Of a stretch of 15,997 bases of DNA, positions 8,339 through 14,946 are shown piece after piece. The stretch is from NCBI GenBank assembly GCA_012963895.1, contig DTUW01000153.1, positions 1 through 15,997 on the forward strand, written 5' to 3'. Numbering within the stretch: the stretch's first letter is position 1; every line of letters starts with the position of its first letter. Under the pieces are notes generated by a model that saw only the letters and a list, made by a program, of their open reading frames with translations, was not told the origin of the DNA and did no database searches. The DNA comes from Campylobacterales bacterium (GTDB lineage: Bacteria > Campylobacterota > Campylobacteria > Campylobacterales > Thiovulaceae). The position numbers and the translations under genes were made by a program.

Positions 8339-8376
8339 CCTCCCTGTTGATATAATATAGAAAATAGACAGGGAGG
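8339..8376. repeat. Perfect 9-bp inverted repeat around a promoter and ribosome binding site
   Basis: CCTCCCTGT at 8339-8347 is the exact reverse complement of ACAGGGAGG at 8368-8376, separated by 20 bases. The right arm contains the GGGAGG ribosome binding site of the gene starting at 8383, and the spacer contains the TATAAT of its promoter. In a transcript reading through from cheW the two arms would pair and hide the binding site. A transcript begun at the local promoter would lack the left arm. No T-run follows, so it is not a standard intrinsic terminator. It could instead be a protein operator. Symmetry is directly visible; function is inferred. Confidence 0.75.
8348..8356 (+). promoter_or_regulatory. 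Extended -10 promoter for the exported-paralogue operon
   Basis: TGATATAAT is a perfect extended -10 (TGnTATAAT). No recognisable -35 is present, as is normal for housekeeping promoters of Campylobacterota. Transcription would begin near 8363, giving a leader of about 20 bases that contains GGGAGG (8371-8376) 6 bases before the GTG start at 8383. Strength and start point are inferred. Confidence 0.7.
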
Positions 8377-8382
8377 CTCTAA

Positions 8383-9369
8383 GTGTTACGAACTTTTCCT
8401 ATATTTCTCCTTTTTCTCTCCAATCTCTTTGGATATATCGTTATTGAACACTATCCAGTAAAATATTTCGTGCCTGAATACAGAATCAAATTGACTACAA
8501 AGATGAAAGACTACTATCACGGGTTCGAAAGTGCAAAACTTTACTTTCGTCCAGTTTCCCCAACTCTCCAAAATGCACCTTTCTATACGGTCTATATGAA
8601 TTGCGACCCTGATAAAATGTGTGAGGCTATCCTACCCGCTCCTCTAAAAACTACTAAACAAATCGAATACTATATAGAAGCTGTTGATAATGTTGGAGAT
8701 ATATACAAAACCCAAAATTTTACTATCCCCCAAATTGAGTTACCAAACTGGCAGATTGATGATATAGGTAGTGTTGAGATAATTACAACTGCTAAGATAG
8801 CTGATAATGTTCCTATTGATGGATTTGGTGAAAGGGTTCAGATTCGCTATATCAGTAGCAATATCGATAAAGCTAAACGGGTAGAATCGCGATTTATTCC
8901 ATCTGATGAGGTGAATATGACCAAACCCGAAGAGCAGACTATTGAACTTAACCAAATAAAAAATGTAACTGATGAAAAGGTGGATTTAACAGGTGTCTGG
9001 TCAGTCCGCAAAACTCTATCTAGCTGTCTCTCTGGGCTGTATGCTCACAAAATCATCAAAATATCATCTCACAATGGGAAAATTATTGACAATAAGACAT
9101 ATAAAAAAGGGACTAGATTTCTCTATACTGAAAAAGATGGCTATGTATGTCAATTGATAGATGATACTGACAATGGCTCTATGGTTGGTCAAGATAGTGT
9201 ATATGACTATAAATCATTTTTTGAGGCTCTAAAATTTGGACTTAGAGATGATGAATATGTGAAGCTATTGGAATTTAGCAAGGACAAAATAGCCTATGAA
9301 CTCCATTCAAAAGGAAAAGTTTTAACAACTGTATATAAACGAGAACCCGACTCTATCTTTTTTGAATGA
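8383..9369 (+). CDS. Exported protein of unknown function, paralogue of the next gene, GTG start
   Basis: I do not recognise a named family. GTG at 8383 is supported by GGGAGG at 8371-8376. Residues 1-17 form a hydrophobic signal sequence (MLRTFPIFLLFLSNLFG), so the 328-residue product is probably exported. Region A (about 18-135) has a beta-rich look, with EYYIEAVDNVGDIYKT resembling the closing strands of Ig-like domains in secreted bacterial proteins, and a Cys pair (Cys74, Cys80) just before EAILP. Region B (about 198-328) begins LTGVWSV and has Cys215 and Cys256; the G-x-W start followed by predicted strands resembles small lipocalin-like or other beta-barrel domains, a weak resemblance only. 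Four cysteines suggest disulfides formed in the periplasm. Region A is shared with the downstream gene, whose ATG overlaps this stop (ATGA). Function unknown. Confidence 0.82.
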   Translation: MLRTFPIFLLFLSNLFGYIVIEHYPVKYFVPEYRIKLTTKMKDYYHGFESAKLYFRPVSPTLQNAPFYTVYMNCDPDKMCEAILPAPLKTTKQIEYYIEAVDNVGDIYKTQNFTIPQIELPNWQIDDIGSVEIITTAKIADNVPIDGFGERVQIRYISSNIDKAKRVESRFIPSDEVNMTKPEEQTIELNQIKNVTDEKVDLTGVWSVRKTLSSCLSGLYAHKIIKISSHNGKIIDNKTYKKGTRFLYTEKDGYVCQLIDDTDNGSMVGQDSVYDYKSFFEALKFGLRDDEYVKLLEFSKDKIAYELHSKGKVLTTVYKREPDSIFFE

Positions 9370-9995
9370 AAAAATATTTTGTAATAGTCTCTCTATATAT
9401 AAAACTTCTTAGCGGTATAGTTCATGAAGAGCCTCCTTTCTATATTCCAGCATATCCAACTATATTCGAAATATCTACCACTAATGGAGAGGTGGTAAGT
9501 TCCGCCTATCTCCTATTTAGAAATAGCCATATGGATACCTTTCGAAAAAAGGTAATGGAGTGCAATGAGAAGAGGTGTAAAGCTATTATTCCAAGACAGA
9601 AACCGGATAGCAATATCTACTATCAGATAGTAGTTCGACTCTGTTCAGGAAAAAAGTTGAAAACCAAAATCCTCACCCTCCACCCTATCCCCCTTCCGGA
9701 GTGGCAACAGGTTGATAGCTCTGACTATATCTATATCGATAGTCCAACTGCTTCTATTGAGGGATTTTGGAGTGAAAATATTATTCTCAATGAGCCACCT
9801 CATCAACAAACTCCTATTATAGAGTTTTCGCAAAATATGGAATCGCAACAGGAGAGCCAACCTAAATTGAAGACAAAACAGGAGGAGTTACCAGAGACAA
9901 AAGAGAGTATATGGGATTTTTTCTCTTTTGACGATGAAGAGAGTAGCGATGAGGTTGAAGAGCCGAAAACATACAAAGAGATTTTTATCCCATAG
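9366..9995 (+). CDS. Exported protein of unknown function, shorter diverged paralogue of the preceding gene
   Basis: A 209-residue protein whose ATG overlaps the previous stop as ATGA, so the pair is translationally coupled. No strong binding site is seen. Residues 1-17 are a signal sequence ending LLSG. The next 105 residues align by eye with region A of the upstream protein: both share IV after the signal, a P-rich FYxP/FVPxY segment, AYLLFR/AKLYFR, MECNEKRCKAIIP/MNCDPDKMCEAILP, a YY-containing strand, KTxxxT, and LPEWQQVD/LPNWQIDD. The paired cysteines are 66 and 71; a third is at 93. SIEGFWSE (130-137) recalls the LTGVWSV that opens region B upstream, but the rest of that domain is missing. 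It is replaced by a Gln/Glu-rich, probably disordered tail with an acidic run (DDEESSDEVEE). It may be a shortened duplicate with its own tail. Function unknown. Confidence 0.82.
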   Translation: MKKYFVIVSLYIKLLSGIVHEEPPFYIPAYPTIFEISTTNGEVVSSAYLLFRNSHMDTFRKKVMECNEKRCKAIIPRQKPDSNIYYQIVVRLCSGKKLKTKILTLHPIPLPEWQQVDSSDYIYIDSPTASIEGFWSENIILNEPPHQQTPIIEFSQNMESQQESQPKLKTKQEELPETKESIWDFFSFDDEESSDEVEEPKTYKEIFIP

Positions 9996-10008
9996 AGAAA
10001 GAGAGTGA

Positions 10009-10698
10009 ATGGAAAAACTGCATGTAGCAATCATTATGGACGGAAATGGTCGATGGGCTGAGAGACGAGGAGAGAAGAGGATAGAGGGACATAAGATAGG
10101 TAGTGAAGTGGTTCGACAAATTACCCAATTTGCTTCTAAGCGAGATGATATTTCCCAACTTACCCTATATGCTTTTTCAACTGAGAACTGGAAAAGACCA
10201 AAAATGGAGGTCTCTTTTTTGATGCAACTATTGGCTAGATATTTGGAGCATGAGACCTCAACCTATTTGGATAGTGGTATTCGATTTCGAGCTATCGGGG
10301 ATATATCTAGATTTTCAGATAGGTTGCAACAGGCTATAAAAGAGTTGGAATACAAGACTAGGAACGGGGATAGGTTGGTTCAGAATCTAGCCCTAAACTA
10401 TGGAGGAAAAAACGAAATTGTAAGGGCTGTTAGGAGGCTTGTAGATAGTGGAAATAGGATAGACGAGACAAATTTAGAAAAGTATTTAGATATATCTACC
10501 CCCGTTGATATTCTAATTCGAACAGGGGGAAATAGTCGTATCTCCAATTTTCTACTATGGCAAATATCGTATGCTGAACTCTTCTTTACTCCAACTCTAT
10601 GGCCAGACTTCACACCAGAGGAGCTACAACAGATATTGGAGAAGTTCTATACCATCGAGAGAAGATTTGGGGGACTTTCCAATTCGAGTAATAGATAG
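10009..10698 (+). CDS. uppS: Isoprenyl transferase (undecaprenyl diphosphate synthase)
   Basis: UppS is a cis-prenyltransferase that adds eight isopentenyl units to farnesyl diphosphate, making the C55 carrier lipid used for peptidoglycan, O-antigen and other envelope polymers. The 229-residue protein begins with the signature HVAIIMDGNGRWA (catalytic Asp11) and has the family's C-terminal RTGGNSRISNFLLWQ segment and the acidic metal/diphosphate region following (SYAELFFT). STENWKRP is the conserved substrate-binding stretch. Length is normal. The ATG at 10009 has only a weak GAGAG-type binding site (10001-10005) and lies 13 bases after the preceding gene, so it may depend on transcription and translation from the exported-paralogue pair upstream. 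Together with lpxH earlier in the window it adds to an envelope theme. Confidence 0.95.
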   Translation: MEKLHVAIIMDGNGRWAERRGEKRIEGHKIGSEVVRQITQFASKRDDISQLTLYAFSTENWKRPKMEVSFLMQLLARYLEHETSTYLDSGIRFRAIGDISRFSDRLQQAIKELEYKTRNGDRLVQNLALNYGGKNEIVRAVRRLVDSGNRIDETNLEKYLDISTPVDILIRTGGNSRISNFLLWQISYAELFFTPTLWPDFTPEELQQILEKFYTIERRFGGLSNSSNR

Positions 10699-10763
10699 GA
10701 GATGTCTATTTCCAAATTCCAGAAAATAGGTAGAATTTCCAATATTTTATTAGGAGAACGATA

Positions 10764-11699
10764 GTGAAAAAGGTAGCTTTCATATTTCCCGGACAGGGTA
10801 GTCAAGCTGTCGGCATGGGAAAAGATTTCTATGAAAATAGTCCATTAGCTAAGGAGCTAATAGATTCTGTTTCTGAAAGTATGGGAATAGATTTCCCGGG
10901 TTTGATGTTTGTTGAAAATGGAGATTTGGAGAAGACTCAATTTACCCAACCTGCAATACTACTAATTAGTTTAGTAGCAAAAGAGCTGTTTTTAAAAGAG
11001 ATAGATATTACCCCTCACTATCTACTAGGACACTCCTTAGGTGAATTTTCAGCCCTTGCCACTACCGGGGCAGTCTCCACTCTTGAAGCTGTTCAATTGG
11101 TTCATACTCGCGGAAAACTTATGCAGGAGGCTTGTAGCGGTATTGATGCGGGTATGATGGCAGTTATTGGTCTATCTAATGATGTTGTAAATAGTATATG
11201 TGAAGAGGCGAGAAGCGAAGGGAGACAAGTTTGGGGAGCTAATTACAACTCAAACGGGCAGGTAGTTATCGCAGGGATAAAGTCCGATTTGGAATATATC
11301 CAACCAAAACTAAAAGAGGCAAAGGCGAAAAGAGCTATTATTCTAAATATGTCAGTAGCAAGTCACTGCCCACTATTGGAAAGTGCTACCGAAAAATTAC
11401 GAGATGAATTGGATAGGGTTGTGAAAGATAATTTTTCTACCCCTATTGTTTCAAATGTTACAGCTCAACCATACAGCTCCAAAAGTGAAGCGGTCGAACT
11501 GCTCACTAAACAACTTGTATCACCTGTCAAATATGAAGAGAGTATTAGAAATATTGCCGATGAGGTAGATATATTTATAGAATTTGGACACGGAGCAGTC
11601 TTAAAGGGGCTAAATAGGAGAATTGTGAAATCTATCCCAACCCTCACTATTTCAGATATGGAATCTCTTGAAAAGGCGATAAAGGAGATAAAAGAATAG
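10764..11699 (+). CDS. fabD: Malonyl-CoA:acyl carrier protein transacylase, GTG start
   Basis: FabD moves malonyl groups from CoA to acyl carrier protein, supplying the extender unit for type II fatty acid synthesis. The 311-residue protein carries the oxyanion-hole motif FPGQGSQ (8-14), the nucleophile Ser91 in GHSLGEFSA, Arg116, catalytic His201 (SVASHCPL) and the C-terminal EFGHGAVLKGLNRR segment. Length matches the family (about 308). GTG at 10764 is supported by TAGGAG at 10751-10756 with 7-base spacing. It follows uppS after 65 bases; that gap holds a TAGAAT at 10731-10736 that might be a -10, not convincing on its own. It converges on the - strand disulfide gene 21 bases further on, with a small hairpin between. 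Confidence 0.96.
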   Translation: MKKVAFIFPGQGSQAVGMGKDFYENSPLAKELIDSVSESMGIDFPGLMFVENGDLEKTQFTQPAILLISLVAKELFLKEIDITPHYLLGHSLGEFSALATTGAVSTLEAVQLVHTRGKLMQEACSGIDAGMMAVIGLSNDVVNSICEEARSEGRQVWGANYNSNGQVVIAGIKSDLEYIQPKLKEAKAKRAIILNMSVASHCPLLESATEKLRDELDRVVKDNFSTPIVSNVTAQPYSSKSEAVELLTKQLVSPVKYEESIRNIADEVDIFIEFGHGAVLKGLNRRIVKSIPTLTISDMESLEKAIKEIKE

Positions 11700-11713
11700 G
11701 GGCAAGAAGCCCC
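11699..11713. terminator. Possible bidirectional terminator hairpin, fabD / disulfide gene
   Basis: GGGGC (11699-11703) and GCCCC (11709-11713) form a 5-bp stem with an AAGAA loop directly on the fabD stop codon, between convergent genes. No T-run follows on the + strand; on the - strand the downstream bases (TATTCTTTTA) are moderately T-rich, so it fits better as terminator for the leftward gene. Short stem, hence modest confidence. Confidence 0.4.
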
Positions 11714-11720
11714 AACCCCC

Positions 11721-12572
11721 CTAATCTACCTTCTCTATCTTTTCGTAAAAGTTACCTCCAACCTTTTTACCATCTAGATATATAGTAGGAGTTCCTCTAA
11801 CTTCTAACTCTTTTGCAGTAGCTCTATCTTTTGCGATGGCTTGATTTGCCAAATTGCTATGTAAATCAGTTTCACTATATTTCAATCCAGTGGCTCTGTT
11901 GAACTCCTCTAATATCTTTTTCTCATCACTTTCGCGAGGATTTACAGAAGTGTTGTAAGCCTTGATTACTGCTTCTTTATCCCCTCGAGCCTGAGCAATA
12001 TACATAAGTTTCGCTAGTGGAACAGAAGCCGGGTGAATTCTTTCAAGCGGTAGATGGTAGTAATAGACTGCAAAGGTCTTAGGATACTTTTTTACATACT
12101 CCAACATCTTTGGCACTCTGCTTTTGCAGTATGGACAGAGAGGGTCGCTAAATACCACTATTTTGTGTTTAGCATCGCTATTCCCAAATAGGAGATGAGA
12201 TGGTGAGTAGTGTTTAGCCTCAATTTTCGGAGCAAATAGGCTTTTCCAATCTCGACCGTCTAAGCTTGTGAGGTTTTCAGTGAAATTGTTTCCATCTGTA
12301 AAAAATATCTGTTTATCAGAGAATGGAAAAAAGCGGTTTCCTTGTCTAAATTGTCCTGAAAAGTGTATTTTTACCCCTTCCCACTCTTTGGAGTTTGGAA
12401 TAGGTTGAACATCTGCAATAGATATAGCTAGATTTCTAATATTTGGATTACTAGAAAATTTAGCCTGTAAGTAATTTACTAATTTCATCTCTTTTGAAAG
12501 AGTCTCACCGCCAAATAGTAGCGATGTAGCCACTATCGAGATAGAAGCTATTTGGGCTATTCTGGATTTCAT
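11721..12572 (-). CDS. Periplasmic thiol:disulfide interchange protein, thioredoxin fold (Dsb-like)
   Basis: A 283-residue exported thiol-disulfide protein. The signal sequence covers about residues 1-21 (hydrophobic core IASISIVATSLLFGG). Residues 25-100 form a separate N-terminal region without known motifs, in the place where DsbC-type isomerases carry a dimerisation domain. The thioredoxin-fold part (about 110-283) has FSDPLCPYCKSRV with active-site Cys146 and Cys149 (CPYC) and the partner cis-Pro at about residue 262 (RGTPTIYLDG). A helical insertion between them is as in DsbA/DsbC families. It could be an isomerase (DsbC/DsbG-like) or an oxidase (DsbA-like); CPYC does not decide between them, so no symbol is given. 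AGGAG at 12578-12582 with a few bases' spacing supports the ATG. It is divergent from the NifX-like gene and may help fold the cysteine-bearing exported proteins encoded at 8383-9995. Confidence 0.88.
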   Translation of the reverse strand: MKSRIAQIASISIVATSLLFGGETLSKEMKLVNYLQAKFSSNPNIRNLAISIADVQPIPNSKEWEGVKIHFSGQFRQGNRFFPFSDKQIFFTDGNNFTENLTSLDGRDWKSLFAPKIEAKHYSPSHLLFGNSDAKHKIVVFSDPLCPYCKSRVPKMLEYVKKYPKTFAVYYYHLPLERIHPASVPLAKLMYIAQARGDKEAVIKAYNTSVNPRESDEKKILEEFNRATGLKYSETDLHSNLANQAIAKDRATAKELEVRGTPTIYLDGKKVGGNFYEKIEKVD

Positions 12573-12582
12573 TATCTCTCCT

Positions 12583-12596
12583 ACAAAATATTTTGT
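12583..12596. promoter_or_regulatory. 14-bp perfect palindrome, possible operator
   Basis: ACAAAATATTTTGT reads identically on both strands. It lies 10 bases upstream of the leftward disulfide gene's start codon and covers the start point predicted from the -10 at 12600-12605. This position is typical for a repressor site. The regulator is unknown; the motif is AT-rich, so chance is possible. Confidence 0.4.
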
Positions 12597-12599
12597 GCT

Positions 12600-12611
12600 A
12601 TTCTATCCAAA
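12600..12611 (-). promoter_or_regulatory. Probable promoter for the disulfide gene
   Basis: Read on the - strand this is TTTGGATAGAAT, a near-consensus -10 (TAGAAT) with an upstream TTTG like that of Campylobacterota promoters. Transcription would start near 12593, leaving a leader of about 20 bases with AGGAG. No clear -35. Confidence 0.45.
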
Positions 12612-12615
12612 TAGA

Positions 12616-12621
12616 TATATT
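12616..12621 (+). promoter_or_regulatory. Possible -10 element for the NifX-like gene
   Basis: TATATT lies 27 bases before the ATG at 12648 and back-to-back with the leftward promoter. A start near 12628 would give a leader of about 20 bases including AAGGAG (12637-12642). The region is AT-rich and other -10-like strings exist (TATTCT at 12599-12604), so this is tentative. Confidence 0.35.
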
Positions 12622-12647
12622 GCAAAATACATACCTAAGGAGATATT

Positions 12648-12998
12648 ATGATTGCTATGCCTGTAAAAAGCAATAAGCCAGATAGTGCTATCAGCCCTGT
12701 TTTTGGAAAAGTGAAATATTTTGCGATTGTCGATGAGGTTGGAAATATTCAATTTGTGGAAAATAGGGAAAAATCGGGAATTAGAGCCGTCCAGTTGCTA
12801 ATTGAACATGGAGTAAAAACCCTACTAATGTCCCACATTGGTGAGAGACCTTTCCAATTGGCAATAAATTCTGGGATAGAGGTTTTCTATGTTGGTAAAG
12901 AGAGAATAACAATTCTAGAAGCGGTAGAGAAGTGGAAAAATGGAGAGTTGCAAAATGCGAAAGAGGTAGATATATCCCTCTTTTCGCACCATCACTAA
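12648..12998 (+). CDS. NifX/NifB-type dinitrogenase iron-molybdenum cofactor domain protein
   Basis: A 116-residue single-domain protein of the family seen in NifX, NifY, the NifB C-terminus and many small stand-alone proteins (Pfam Nitro_FeMo-Co). Recognisable features are the N-terminal IAMPVKSNKPDSAISPVFG, the following KYFAIVD strand and the C-terminal half with TLLMSHIGERPFQLAINSGIEVFYV. In nitrogen fixers these domains bind FeMo-cofactor precursors; stand-alone members are found widely without nitrogenase and most have no assigned role, presumably handling iron-sulfur or molybdenum species. The protein ends in a three-histidine tail (SHHH) that might bind metal, as seen. No nif genes are in the window, so a nitrogenase link is not supported. 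AAGGAG at 12637-12642 with 5-base spacing fixes the ATG. It is divergent from the disulfide gene and convergent with dnaK. Confidence 0.85.
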   Translation: MIAMPVKSNKPDSAISPVFGKVKYFAIVDEVGNIQFVENREKSGIRAVQLLIEHGVKTLLMSHIGERPFQLAINSGIEVFYVGKERITILEAVEKWKNGELQNAKEVDISLFSHHH

Positions 12999-13005
12999 AT
13001 GGAAC

Positions 13006-13020
13006 GGGGGAAATTCCCCC
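13006..13020. terminator. Possible bidirectional terminator hairpin, NifX-like gene / dnaK
   Basis: GGGGG (13006-13010), AAATT loop and CCCCC (13016-13020) form a 5-bp all-G/C stem in the 42-base gap between convergent genes. Neither side has a real T-run (TCCCAG on the +, CGTTCCATTT on the -). Position argues for termination; sequence alone is weak. Confidence 0.4.
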
Positions 13021-13040
13021 TCCCAGAAAAGTAGAGCTAT

Positions 13041-14930
13041 CTACTTCTTATCCTCTTGAACATCTTCAACATCAATCACATCGTCATCATCTTTTTTAGC
13101 TTGTGATTGTTGCTCTTGCCCTGCTCCTGCTTGTTGTTTAGCCATGTGGATTTTTTGACTTGCAGTGATTAGCTCTTGGGTTTTAGTCTCTATCTGCTCT
13201 TTTGTAGCATTTTCATCTTGGACAAGGCTTTCAAGTTCAGAGATAGCTTTCTCAACTGCCGATTTATCTTCACTGCTTATCTTATCTGCCACCTCATCTA
13301 AACTCTTCTTAGTTTGGTGGATAATGCTATCTGCTTGGTTTCGAGCCTCTACTAACTCTTTTCGTTTTCTATCAGCCTCTTTGTTAGCTTCTGCCTCTTG
13401 AACCATTCTGTTGATTTCCTCTTCTGAGAGTCCGCTACTACCTGTAATAGTGATAGATTGCTCTTTTCCGGTAGTCTTATCTTTTGCCGAAACATTCAAG
13501 ATACCATTAGCATCAATATCAAAGGTAACCTCAATTTGAGGGACACCTCTTGGAGCTGGTGGAATTCCTGAAAGTTCGAAATTACCGAGAGACTTGTTAT
13601 CTCTTGCAAACTCTCTTTCACCTTGAACAATATGGATAGTAACCGCTGTTTGGTTGTCTTCGGCTGTTGAGAAGATTTGGGATTTTTTCACTGGAATAGT
13701 TGTCCCCTTCTCAATTATCTTAGTAGTAACTCCTCCAAGTGTCTCAATTCCGAGAGAGAGAGGGGTAACATCGAGTAATAGAACATCTTTAACATCACCT
13801 TTTAATACCCCACCTTGGATAGCAGCACCAGCAGCCACAACCTCATCAGGATTTACAGACTTGTTCAACTCTTTTCCGTTGAACATTTCAGAAACTATTT
13901 CCTGAACTTTTGGAACTCTGGTAGAACCACCAACTAAGATAACTTCATCTATATCACTAGGTTCTAATCCTGCATCGTCCAAAGCTCTTCTAATGTGTGT
14001 TTTAGTCTCTTCTAGTAAAGGCTCAATCATTGCCTCGAATTTGGCTCTGGTAATTTTCTTAACTAAGTGTTTAGGTCCTGTGGCATCGGCTGTAATAAAT
14101 GGTAGATTTATTTCAGTTTCAGTAGCTGATGAAAGCTCTTTTTTAGCAGTTTCAGCTGCATCTTTCAATCTTTGGAGAGCCATCTTATCATTTCTCAAAT
14201 CGATACCGTGCTCAGCCTTGAACTCATCAACTAGGTAATTTAGGATTTTGTTATCAAAGTCATCACCACCTAGGAAAGCATTTCCATCAGTAGCTAGAAC
14301 CTCGAAAGTTCCATCACCAATTTCGAGAACGGTAACATCAAAAGTCCCACCACCTAAATCATAGACCAATATCTTCTCATCACTTTTCTTATCAAGTCCA
14401 TAAGCCAAAGCCGATGCGGTAGGTTCGTTGATAATTCTCAATACATTTAGCCCGGCAATCGCTCCCGCCTCTTTTGTAGCTTTTCTTTGAGAATCGTTGA
14501 AGTATGCTGGAACGGTAATAACTGCATCGGTTACCTTAGTTCCTAGATAGGCTTCTGCATCTTCTTTCAATTTGGTTAGTATCTTTGCCGAAATCTCTTG
14601 CGGAGTATATATCTTATCAGCCACTTTTACCGCAGCCATTCCGTTTTTATCTACAATTTCGTAAGTAACTTTATCGTGAGCCTCTTTTGCTTTCTCTTCA
14701 TTCATCATAAGACCCATAATTCTTTTAACTGAATAGATAGTCTTATGAGGATTGGTAATAGCTTGTCTCTTTGCAGGGTCTCCTACAAGAGTTTCCCCTT
14801 TGTCTGTAAAGGCTACAACTGATGGGGTTGTATTTCGTCCCTCTTTATTTGGGATAATTTTCGCTTCACCAGCTTCATATACTGCTACACATGAGTTAGT
14901 TGTTCCTAAGTCAATTCCAATAATTGCCAT
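13041..14930 (-). CDS. dnaK: Molecular chaperone DnaK (Hsp70)
   Basis: DnaK is the ATP-driven cytoplasmic Hsp70 chaperone that binds exposed hydrophobic peptide segments, working with DnaJ and the exchange factor GrpE. The 629-residue protein has the nucleotide-binding domain (IIGIDLGTTNSCVAV at residues 3-17, VYDLGGGTFDVTVLEI, ILVGGSTRVPKVQEIV), the hydrophobic interdomain linker (VLLLDVTPLSLG), the substrate-binding beta domain and the helical lid. It ends in an acidic tail of the DnaK type (DDDDVIDVEDVQEDKK). Length is normal. The ATG at 14930 has an excellent binding site (AGGAGG, read leftwards, at 14937-14942) with 6-base spacing. It follows grpE after 16 bases, so the two form an operon. 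DnaJ is not in the window. Confidence 0.98.
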   Translation of the reverse strand: MAIIGIDLGTTNSCVAVYEAGEAKIIPNKEGRNTTPSVVAFTDKGETLVGDPAKRQAITNPHKTIYSVKRIMGLMMNEEKAKEAHDKVTYEIVDKNGMAAVKVADKIYTPQEISAKILTKLKEDAEAYLGTKVTDAVITVPAYFNDSQRKATKEAGAIAGLNVLRIINEPTASALAYGLDKKSDEKILVYDLGGGTFDVTVLEIGDGTFEVLATDGNAFLGGDDFDNKILNYLVDEFKAEHGIDLRNDKMALQRLKDAAETAKKELSSATETEINLPFITADATGPKHLVKKITRAKFEAMIEPLLEETKTHIRRALDDAGLEPSDIDEVILVGGSTRVPKVQEIVSEMFNGKELNKSVNPDEVVAAGAAIQGGVLKGDVKDVLLLDVTPLSLGIETLGGVTTKIIEKGTTIPVKKSQIFSTAEDNQTAVTIHIVQGEREFARDNKSLGNFELSGIPPAPRGVPQIEVTFDIDANGILNVSAKDKTTGKEQSITITGSSGLSEEEINRMVQEAEANKEADRKRKELVEARNQADSIIHQTKKSLDEVADKISSEDKSAVEKAISELESLVQDENATKEQIETKTQELITASQKIHMAKQQAGAGQEQQSQAKKDDDDVIDVEDVQEDKK

Positions 14931-14936
14931 GTTTCA

Positions 14937-14942
14937 CCTCCT
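14937..14942 (-). promoter_or_regulatory. Strong ribosome binding site of dnaK
   Basis: On the - strand the sequence is AGGAGGTGA followed by AAC and the ATG. It is a near-perfect complement to the 16S rRNA 3' end, stronger than most sites in the window, and fits the high expression expected for DnaK. Confidence 0.85.
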
Positions 14943-14946
14943 AAAT

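Noticed and set aside
8383..9369. Calling the C-terminal half of the exported protein a lipocalin
   Set aside because: Only the short GxW start and general beta character support it; no second lipocalin motif is visible.
10706..10729. Inverted repeat CTATTT/AAATAG between uppS and fabD
   Set aside because: Only six A/T-rich pairs with a 12-base loop; expected by chance here and not followed by a T-run.
12648..12998. Nitrogen-fixation island
   Set aside because: A single NifX-type domain with no nif neighbours; such stand-alone domains occur in many non-fixers.
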